Source of the DNA: Acidimicrobiia bacterium
GTDB taxonomy: Bacteria; Actinomycetota; Acidimicrobiia; Spongiisociales; UBA5794
Length of the DNA: 7,197 nucleotides
Assembly: GCA_013003515.1 (NCBI GenBank)
Contig: JABDIW010000397.1
Location: 1 to 7,197 of the forward strand
Direction of reading: 5' to 3'
The position numbers and the translations under genes are program-made. Below are positions 1-7,000 of the stretch, one piece after another. The notes beneath the pieces were generated by a model. The model was not told where the DNA came from, did not search any database, and saw only the letters and a program-made list of their open reading frames with translations. How positions within the stretch are numbered: position 1 is the stretch's first letter; each line of letters starts with the position of its first letter.

Positions 1-1428
1 GCCGTCTTCTATCAGATCTTCCCCGATCGGTTCGCCCGATCCGAGGAGCTGGCCAAGCCCGCCAACCTCGAGCCGTGGGACTCCGAACCGACGATCCACG
101 GCTACAAGGGCGGCGATCTGCTCGGTATCGCCGAACGTCTCGATCACCTGGTCGACCTCGGGATCACTGCCATCTACTTGAACCCCATCTTCCGGTCGGG
201 CTCCAACCATCGCTATCACACACACGACTACTACGAGGTCGATCCACTCCTCGGTGGCAACGACGCGTTCCGCCAGCTGCTCAAGGCCTGCCACGACCGC
301 GGCATCCGTGTCGTCCTCGACGGCGTGTTCAATCATGCGAGTCGCGGCTTCTTCCAGTTCCACGACCTGCTGGAAAACGGTGAGTCGAGCCCCTGGCGTG
401 ACTGGTTCTACATCGACGCCTTCCCGCTCCACCCGTACGACGATGACGAACCCGCCAACTACGCCGCCTGGTGGGGCATCCGAGCGCTCCCCAAGTTCAA
501 TACCGACAATCCGGAGGTCCGCGAGTTCCTGATGCGGGTTGCCGAGTACTGGGCTCATCAGGGCATCGACGGGTGGCGTCTCGATGTTCCCGAGGAGATC
601 AAGACTCAGGGGTTCTGGGAGGAGTTCCGCGACCGGGTTCGCGCCATCAACCCGGACCTCTACATCGTGGGAGAGATCTGGGCCGACGCCGGCGACTACA
701 TCAACGACGGCACCCGGTTCGACGCGACCATGAACTACAAGTTCACGACGGCAGCCATCGCATTCGCCGTCGGAACCCGGGTCGCGGCGTCCACTCAGCT
801 CGACAACCCGTGGTACGACATCAGCCCACCCATCGACGCTGACGGCTACGGCTACCGCATCCAGCAACTCCTCGACATGTACTCCACCGAGGCGCGTGCC
901 GCGAACCTCAACCTGCTCGGTTCCCACGACACGGCCCGGATCCTTTCGATCGCGTCGGGTGACACCACATCGGTGAAGCTGGCGACGTTGCTGTTGATGA
1001 CGTTCCCGGGGACTCCCTCCATCTACTACGGCGACGAGATCGGCCTCGACGGGGGCACCGACCCGGGGTCTCGCAAGGCCTTCCCCTGGGACGAGTCGGA
1101 GTGGGACCACGATCTGTACGAGACGACCAAGTCTCTGATCGCTCTGCGTCGCGACCACCCGGCGCTGCGCTCGACCGTCATCGAGCGGGTACACCCGCCC
1201 CACGGTCAATCCGGGCCCATGTTGTCGATCTTCGCCAGGGGCGATGCCTCGGAACGGATCCTCGTTGCGGTGAACGCCGGCGAGGACACCGAGCTGGCCA
1301 GCCTCCCCCTCACCGAGGACACCGACGAGTTCGAGCTGCTGTGGGGTACCGCCTCGGTCACCATCGGGGAGAACCACGCCAGGATCTCGGTACCACCACG
1401 ATCGGGCGCAGTGTGGAGAGTCGCCTGA
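1..1428 (+). CDS. GH13 alpha-amylase family enzyme, neopullulanase/cyclomaltodextrinase-like (5' end cut by window)
   Basis: This is a glycoside hydrolase of family 13 that cleaves or rearranges alpha-glucosidic bonds in maltodextrins, cyclodextrins or pullulan. The reading frame is open from the first base, so the start lies upstream; 475 residues are visible. The visible part begins near the start of the (beta/alpha)8 barrel with VFYQIFPDRF, followed by GYKGGDL and LNPIFRSGSNHRYHTHDYYE. The four classical regions are intact: DGVFNH (D107 to H112), GWRLDV with nucleophile D195, IVGEIW with acid/base E225, and GSHD with D310. LPKFNTDN (about residue 164) is the fifth region and resembles the MPKLN motif of the neopullulanase subfamily. 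YYGDEIGL and the later FPWDESEW are also typical. The last 80 or so residues form the usual C-terminal beta-sandwich. Whether an N-terminal CBM34-like domain exists cannot be seen. Exact substrate is not determinable. Cellular location is unknown because the N-terminus is missing. The gene converges on the HD-GYP gene, so they are not co-transcribed. Confidence 0.93.
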   Translation, partial: AVFYQIFPDRFARSEELAKPANLEPWDSEPTIHGYKGGDLLGIAERLDHLVDLGITAIYLNPIFRSGSNHRYHTHDYYEVDPLLGGNDAFRQLLKACHDRGIRVVLDGVFNHASRGFFQFHDLLENGESSPWRDWFYIDAFPLHPYDDDEPANYAAWWGIRALPKFNTDNPEVREFLMRVAEYWAHQGIDGWRLDVPEEIKTQGFWEEFRDRVRAINPDLYIVGEIWADAGDYINDGTRFDATMNYKFTTAAIAFAVGTRVAASTQLDNPWYDISPPIDADGYGYRIQQLLDMYSTEARAANLNLLGSHDTARILSIASGDTTSVKLATLLLMTFPGTPSIYYGDEIGLDGGTDPGSRKAFPWDESEWDHDLYETTKSLIALRRDHPALRSTVIERVHPPHGQSGPMLSIFARGDASERILVAVNAGEDTELASLPLTEDTDEFELLWGTASVTIGENHARISVPPRSGAVWRVA

Positions 1429-1442
1429 GGCTCAGATGAGCC
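1429..1442. terminator. Palindrome at convergent gene junction, possible bidirectional terminator
   Basis: GGCTCA-GA-TGAGCC is a perfect inverted repeat. It begins directly after the stop codon of the amylase gene and covers the stop codon of the minus-strand HD-GYP gene (1432-1434). As RNA it would form a 5-6 bp GC-rich stem with a very tight loop on either strand. An overlapping alternative pairing, CTGAG (1425-1429) with CTCAG (1431-1435), shares the same bases. No T-tract follows on either side, so it is not a classical intrinsic terminator. U-tract-poor hairpins are proposed to work in some actinobacteria. Function is inferred from position only. Confidence 0.35.
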
Positions 1443-3858
1443 CGGCGAAGAACCAGGCCTGAACGTCGCCTGTCGCATCGACCTCGATGGTCACCGTCGC
1501 CGGCGCAGACACGGCCGACCCGTCGGTCACGGTGTAGGTGAAGGTGTCGGCGACCCCCGATTCAAGCGGCGTGTAGGTGCACTGGTCTGACGTACAGTCG
1601 ACCGTCCCGCCTCGAGCCGACACCGTGTCGTGCGACGCGATCTCGAGGTCGTCGCCGTCTGCGTCCGTGTCGTTCCTGACCACGTGGATCGTGATCGACT
1701 CGTCGGCACCCACGGAGCCGGTGTCGGGGACGGCGACCGGAATGTCGTTGACGGGCACGACCGTGATATCGACACGGCCCTTGTCACAGTTGCCGAGCCC
1801 GTCGCATATGTCGTAGTCGAAGTCGTCGTTGCCCGACCAGTCGGCTTCGGGCGTGTAGATGATTTCGCCAGACGACACCGTGGCCGTGCCGTGGCGCGGC
1901 ATCTTCGCCACCGCAAGCGTGGTGGGGTCGAGGGTGCCGGTGTCGTTGGCAAGCACGTCGATCGTGACCGAGATGTCCTCGTCGGTTGTTTCCGTGTCAT
2001 CGGTGGCCCCCGGTGGGCTCGGCGGCACCGTCGTCGTCGTGGTTGTCGTGGTTGTCGTGGTTGTGGTTGGTGCTGTCGTGGTGGTGGTCGTGGTCGTTGT
2101 CGTTGGTGCGGTCGTCGTCGTGGTGGACGTGGTCGTCGTCGAGGTGGTCGACGTCGTGGTCGACGGGGTCGTCGTCGTGGTCGGCGCCGTGGTTGTCGAC
2201 GTGGACGTCGAAGTCGTCGTCGAGGACGGTTCTGTCGTCGTCGTTGACGTCGAAGTCGTCGTCGTGGAGGCCGCACCTGCCGATGCGACGACAACGGGGA
2301 TCGGCGGAGCAGCGATGCTTCCCGTACCGATGGTGACGATCAGCTCGGTGCACGAGCCCTCGCCGCAGCTCTCGAACGCGAACTCGTCCTCGCCGAAGTG
2401 CCCGGGGTCTGGCAGGTACCAGGCGTCACCATCGGTATCGAAGACAACGATGCCCGACTGCGGCGGTGAAGTGAGAGTGAGCATCCCGTCTCCCGCTTCG
2501 ACCTTCACCCCGCGGTCAGAGCTGACCGTCGTGGCGTCCCCGTCAGGAGAGATCTCGATCTCCTCGACGATGCACTCATCGGCGGGGGTGCAGACCCGGT
2601 AGGTGATGGTCGCCGAGTCTCCGGCGTCATCTGGCGTGAAGACGAGGTCACCGGCGTCAACCTCGACGACGCCGTTCGCCGGGCTTGCCGTCACCTCCAG
2701 GGTGGACGCATCGAGACCCGACCCTTCCGGGGCAACAGTGATCGTGACGGGCGGCGGTGAGGTATCGCCATCGACCGGCAGCGCTCCCAGCGCGAGCATG
2801 CCCATGAGAGCAAACCCGGATGCGGTCACACCCACGGCTCCAGAAGGCACCCGGGAGGCGTTCCCGAGAACCGGGAGCTGGGCGAGAAACGCCAGCGGGC
2901 CCATGACCCATCGCAGCTTCCCCAGTGCGACGTTGAGGAAGGCCCGCACCACCGTTGGGTCGAACTGCGTCCCTGCGCAACTCGCAAGCTCACGCCGTGC
3001 TGCGGCCGCCGAGATCGGGCGCTGGTAGCTGCGAAGCGCAGTCATCGAGTCGTACGCATCGGCAACGGTGACGACCCGGGCGCCCAGCGTCAGGTCCTCG
3101 CCGGCGATCCCGGCCGGATAGCCCTCGCCGTCCCACCGCTCGTGGTGCTGAAGGATGGCGATCGCATAGTCCCCGAGGAAGTCGTGGAGCGGACGGGTCA
3201 GTTCGAAGCCGTCGGCGGGATGGTGGCGAATCTCGTCCCACTCGTCCGCAGTCAGGTTGCGCTGTCGGTTCAGGATCTCGGCGGCAATGGTCAGCTTGCC
3301 GACATCGTGGAGCAGCGATGCCCAGCGCAGCAGGTTTCGCTCGTCCTCGGGAAGGCCCATCTCTTCGGCGATCAGATCTGCGTAGGCCCGGGTCCGCTCG
3401 GCGTGACCCCGGGTTATCCGGTCGTGCCCGGCCAGGGCCGCCGACAGGGAGAGGATGAACTCACTCGCCCGCGTCGGATCGTCGTCAACGCCGTGATCTC
3501 GAGCCGTGGACACCTGGCGCCGCAGCAGGCGAGTCGACCCGGAACGAAGTGCGACCCGGAATCTCGAAGGCGCCCGATCCGGGAAGGCGAGCGAGAGGTT
3601 GAGCAGGAGTGCAAGCGGCATTGCCTTGCGGGCGAGGCGCTCGACCAACCAGACGGTGGCAAACGTCGCACCGATGAGGATCGCCCACCACGCAACGGTG
3701 CGCAACGGGCCCTGGGGCATGAACAGAAGGCGAGAAACGGCGAGTCCCACGAGGATGGCAGCCACGATCGGCACCAGGAAGACGATGGCGCGCACGACCG
3801 TGGCGAGAATTGGCCGGCTTTCCCACCGCCCGCCGGTTTCCGTTGTGCGCAGGCTCAT
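1432..3858 (-). CDS. Membrane-anchored HD-GYP phosphodiesterase with extracytoplasmic Ig-like repeats and Thr-rich linker
   Basis: HD-GYP domains hydrolyse cyclic-di-GMP (some act on cGAMP). The 808-residue protein has this order: short basic N-terminus; membrane helices at about 17-46 and 55-72; HD-GYP domain at about 130-310; a hydrophobic stretch at about 317-335 and a clearer membrane helix at about 339-361; two Ig-like repeats (about 366-510); an 80-residue Thr-rich linker (531-610); two more Ig-like repeats of the cadherin/VCBS-like kind (about 615-797). All expected metal ligands are present: H152, H184-D185 in LLHDVGKL with K188, H213, H238-H239 and D267, plus HHERWDGEGYP with GYP at 246-248. 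It should therefore be active. If only the 339-361 segment crosses, the C-terminal half lies outside; this is inferred. The ATG at 3858 is preferred: AGGA and a G-rich tract precede it, and the sequence upstream in the same frame is not family-like. No GGDEF domain is seen. Ligand and partner are unknown. Confidence 0.88.
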   Translation of the reverse strand: MSLRTTETGGRWESRPILATVVRAIVFLVPIVAAILVGLAVSRLLFMPQGPLRTVAWWAILIGATFATVWLVERLARKAMPLALLLNLSLAFPDRAPSRFRVALRSGSTRLLRRQVSTARDHGVDDDPTRASEFILSLSAALAGHDRITRGHAERTRAYADLIAEEMGLPEDERNLLRWASLLHDVGKLTIAAEILNRQRNLTADEWDEIRHHPADGFELTRPLHDFLGDYAIAILQHHERWDGEGYPAGIAGEDLTLGARVVTVADAYDSMTALRSYQRPISAAAARRELASCAGTQFDPTVVRAFLNVALGKLRWVMGPLAFLAQLPVLGNASRVPSGAVGVTASGFALMGMLALGALPVDGDTSPPPVTITVAPEGSGLDASTLEVTASPANGVVEVDAGDLVFTPDDAGDSATITYRVCTPADECIVEEIEISPDGDATTVSSDRGVKVEAGDGMLTLTSPPQSGIVVFDTDGDAWYLPDPGHFGEDEFAFESCGEGSCTELIVTIGTGSIAAPPIPVVVASAGAASTTTTSTSTTTTEPSSTTTSTSTSTTTAPTTTTTPSTTTSTTSTTTTSTTTTTAPTTTTTTTTTTAPTTTTTTTTTTTTTVPPSPPGATDDTETTDEDISVTIDVLANDTGTLDPTTLAVAKMPRHGTATVSSGEIIYTPEADWSGNDDFDYDICDGLGNCDKGRVDITVVPVNDIPVAVPDTGSVGADESITIHVVRNDTDADGDDLEIASHDTVSARGGTVDCTSDQCTYTPLESGVADTFTYTVTDGSAVSAPATVTIEVDATGDVQAWFFAGLI
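2029..2268 (-). repeat. Thr-rich low-complexity linker inside the HD-GYP protein (residues 531-610)
   Basis: Eighty residues are almost only Thr with scattered Ser, Ala-Pro and Pro; the last 13 (598-610) are uninterrupted Thr. On the plus strand it appears as a near-pure G/T track of GTC, GTG and GTT units, which opens long meaningless Val-rich frames there. Mixed use of all four ACN codons argues against simple recent triplet expansion. However, a perfect 19-base direct repeat (2204-2222 and 2246-2264, offset 42 bases or 14 codons) indicates at least one in-frame duplication. Such Thr/Ser/Pro stalks usually act as extended, often O-glycosylated, spacers in surface proteins; glycosylation here is inferred. 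Confidence 0.9.
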
Positions 3859-3864
3859 ATGGCG

Positions 3865-3876
3865 TCCTACCCCCCT
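3865..3876 (-). promoter_or_regulatory. Ribosome binding site deciding the HD-GYP start
   Basis: Read on the minus strand, AGGGGGGTAGGA precedes the ATG at 3858. AGGA (3868-3865) sits 6 bases before the start, and the G-rich tract AGGGGGG (3876-3870) 11 bases before it. This supports ATG 3858 over the in-frame ATG at 3948, which would add 30 residues without membrane or domain character. Confidence 0.6.
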
Positions 3877-3966
3877 GTCGAACGCGCACGCTGGACACCG
3901 GTCAACCCAAGACCTGTTGTCCACCACCAAGTGTAGCAGCCCGACCACCGAGAATCACCAAGAATC

Positions 3967-3990
3967 TGGCCTCACGGCCAATGGGCCAAT
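3967..3990. repeat. Overlapping inverted and direct GGCC repeats upstream of kgd, candidate operator
   Basis: TGGCC-TCAC-GGCCA (3967-3980) is a perfect inverted repeat. Its right arm starts a direct repeat, GGCCAAT at 3976-3982 and again at 3984-3990, offset 8 bases. The cluster ends 3 bases before the -10-like box, so a bound protein would cover the -35 and spacer region of the kgd promoter. Binding is inferred; no known regulator's consensus is claimed. Confidence 0.4.
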
Positions 3991-3993
3991 CGG

Positions 3994-3999
3994 TAGCAT
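3994..3999 (+). promoter_or_regulatory. Candidate -10 box of kgd, probably leaderless
   Basis: TAGCAT fits the actinobacterial TANNNT pattern and ends 6 bases before the GTG start at 4006, so transcription would begin at or next to the start codon. No Shine-Dalgarno-like sequence precedes the GTG. A -35 is weak at best (CTCACG at 3971-3976, spacer 17). Confidence 0.5.
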
Positions 4000-4005
4000 G
4001 CCGCG

Positions 4006-7000
4006 GTGAGTTCGACCGACGACAACGACTTCGGGGCCAACGCGTGGTTGGTCGATCAGATGCATCGTCGTTTCCTCGACGACCCCGCGTCGGTCAGCGC
4101 CGAGTGGCAGGCGTACTTCGCCGGCGGTGAGGCTCCGGTGGCTTCCACCACTCCTGCCCCGGTGGGCGACACTCCGGCTCAACCCGCTGCACCGCCACAG
4201 CCGCAACCGGCATCTGCACCGAACCCGCAGGCAGCCGCACCGGCAGCAGGCAACGGATCTGACTCGGCCGAGATCCGGGGGCCAGGCAAGATCATCGTCG
4301 AGCGCATGGAGGCCAGCCGCGATCTCCCCACGGCTACCTCGATCAGAACGTTCCCGTCGAAGCTCCTCGAAGTCAATCGACGGATCATCAACAACCAGCT
4401 GTCCCGCTTCGAGGGGCGCGGCAAGGTGAGCTTCACCCACATCATCGGGTGGGCCGTCGTCAAGGCGGTCGGTGCCCGGCCGGCCATGAACGCTTCCTAC
4501 CGCGAGGTCGGCGGCAGCCCGCACCTGGTGACGCCGTCCAATGTCAACCTCGGGCTCGCCATCGACATGCAGCGCAAGGACGGCACCCGCACGCTCCTGG
4601 TGCCCAACATCAAGGCTGCGGACACGATGACGTTCCGCGGCTTCTGGTCGGCGTACGAGGACGTTGTCCAGAGAGCCCGCAGCGGGAAGATCACTCCCGA
4701 CGACTTCGCCGGGACCACGATCACACTCACCAATCCCGGGACCGTCGGCACGGTCCAATCGGTGCCGCGGCTCATGCCCGACCAGGGCACCATCGTCGGT
4801 GTCGGCGCCATCGGCTATCCGCCCGAGTACCAGGCAGCCGACCCACGCGTCCTGGCCCAGACCGGAGTCGGCCGGGTCATCACCATGACCTCCACCTACG
4901 ACCACAGGGTGATTCAGGGCGCCGAGAGCGGCCTGTTCCTGCAAAGGATCCACCAGCTGCTGCTCGGCGAAGAGGGCTTCTACGACGAGATCTTCGAATC
5001 GATGGGCATCCCGTATGTACCCGCACGGTGGGCGGTCGACACCAACCCGCCACCGGGAAGCCGGCCGTGGGCGGAGAAACAGGCCCGGGTCTTCCAGCTC
5101 ATCAACATGTACCGGGTGCGCGGCCACCTCATCGCCGACCTCGACCCGCTGCGCCAGGAGGCGCCGGCGATCCACGCCGAGCTCGACCCGATCACCTACG
5201 GGCTCACGATCTGGGATCTCGACCGCGAGTTCGCCACGGGAGGGCTCGCCGGTAAGTCCCAGATGACGCTCGGAAAGATCCTCGGGACCGTTCGCGATGC
5301 GTACTGCCGCACCATCGGCATCGAGTACATGCACATCCAGGAGCCCGACCAGAAACGGTGGATCCAGGAGCACGCCGAAGGGCGCTCGTTCGAGCCCGAT
5401 ACCGCCGTGAAGACCCGCATCCTGGAGAAACTCACCCAGGCGCAGGCATTCGAGCGGTTCCTCCACACCAAGTTCCTCGGGGCCAAGCGATTCTCGCTGG
5501 AGGGTGCGGAGAGCTTCATCCCCATGTCCGACGAGCTGCTCAACCTGGCCGCCGACGCCGCAATGCAAGAGGTCGCCATCGGCATGGCGCACCGTGGCCG
5601 CCTCAACGTGCTGGCCAATGTGGTGGGCAAGCCACTTGCCCAGATCTTCCGCGAGTTCACGGGAGAGGACGAATACGTCGATCCGTCGTTCTCGGGTGAC
5701 GTGAAGTACCACCTCGGAGCCTCAGGGACACACGTGGCTCCATCCGGCAACGCCATCGACGTGCAGGTCGCCGCAAACCCCAGCCATCTCGAGGCGGTCA
5801 ACCCGGTGCTCGAAGGCATCGTCCGCGCCAAGCAGGACCGCCACGATCAGAGCGCCGACGACATGGTCCTGCCACTTCTGATCCACGGTGACGCCGCGTT
5901 CTCCGGTCAGGGCGTCGTCGCCGAGACGCTCAACCTGTCCCAGCTGCCCGGCTACTACACCGGCGGGACGATCCACATCGTGATCAACAACCAGGTCGGG
6001 TTCACCACTGCTGCCAAGGAGGCCCGGTCGAGCTTCTACGCCACTGACATCGCCAAGGCCGTCCAGGCGCCCATCTTCCATGTCAACAGCGACGATCCCG
6101 AGGCCGTCGTGCGGGTGGCACAGATGGCCTTCGCCTTCCGTCAGGCGTTCCACAAGGACGTCGTCATCGACCTCATCTGTTACCGCCGCCTCGGCCACAA
6201 CGAGGGCGACGAGCCCACCTACACCCAGCCGCAGATGTACCGGATCATCCAGGGTCTCGGCTCCGTGCGAGACCAGTACGCCGGCAGACTCATCGCTCGC
6301 GAAGACATGACTGCAGAAGAGGTCGAAGCGATCGGAACGGCATTCCGCTTCGCGCTCGACGAGGCGCTGGCAGAGAGCAAGAAGGAGCAGGCCGTTGCTG
6401 CGCCGGCGGAGCGACCTTCGGTGTGGGATTCACCGAACACTGCGGTCGGCACAGACCGACTCAACGACATCGAGACCCGGCTCCGGGCCTTCCCGGAGGG
6501 ATTCACCATCCACCCCAAGCTGCAGAAGATGCTCGACGACCGGCACCAGCAATTCGCCGATGGCGTCGTCGACTGGGGTCTTGCCGAGGCGCTCGCATTC
6601 GGATCGCTGGTCCTGGACGGTCACCCGGTGCGTCTCGCCGGCGAGGACTCCCAGCGCGGGACGTTCAGCCATCGACATGCCGTCCTTGTCGACCATGTCA
6701 CCGAGGAGGAATGGACGCCGCTCAGGAACCTCGACCCCGAACAGGCTTCCATCCGGGTCATCGACTCTCTTCTCAGCGAGTTCGCCGCGATGGGATTCGA
6801 GTACGGCTATTCGGTGGAGGCACCCGACACCCTGGTGCTGTGGGAAGGCCAGTTCGGCGACTTCGTCAACGGCGCCCAGGTGGTCATCGACCAATTCCTC
6901 ACCTCCGGCGAGGACAAGTGGGGCCAGCTCAGCTCGCTGACTCTGCTTCTCCCCCACGGCTTCGAGGGCCAGGGCCCCGAGCACTCGTCGGCCCGGCTCG

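Larger units (their letters stand above)
3859..4005. promoter_or_regulatory. Divergent intergenic region between HD-GYP gene and kgd
   Basis: These 147 bases must hold the promoters of both genes. Towards kgd a -10-like box lies at 3994-3999 (separate entry). Towards the HD-GYP gene, the minus strand carries TACACT (3935-3930), matching TANNNT, which would give a leader of roughly 65 nt. A second option is TTGACC (3905-3900) as a -35, but the matching -10 is poor. AGAATC occurs twice exactly 10 bases apart (3951-3956, 3961-3966), followed by the GGCC repeat cluster. No small gene is supported here. Confidence 0.5.

Noticed and set aside
2029..2268. Simple tandem repeat or CRISPR-like array
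   Set aside because: The G/T periodicity is codon-level Thr coding within an open frame; there are no fixed repeats with unique spacers.
1859..2602. Long plus-strand frame with a poly-Val core opposite the HD-GYP gene
   Set aside because: Its Val runs are the complement of the Thr codons in the linker; the rest shows no domain character, and the minus-strand protein has clear motifs across the same bases.
3142..3936. 264-codon plus-strand frame antisense to the N-terminal part of the HD-GYP gene
   Set aside because: Composition is Arg/Gly/Pro-rich without recognisable motifs, as expected for the antisense of a high-GC gene that encodes the HD-GYP active site on the other strand.
3859..3948. 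Extended N-terminus of the HD-GYP protein from ATG 3948, including a CPAC motif
   Set aside because: A good ribosome binding site precedes ATG 3858, the extra 30 residues lack membrane or domain character, and the extension would take up most of the promoter region.
3955..5712. 585-codon minus-strand frame opposite kgd
   Set aside because: Rich in His, Arg, Asp, Gly and Val with no family features, a typical high-GC antisense shadow. The plus strand encodes unmistakable E2 and E1 motifs throughout.
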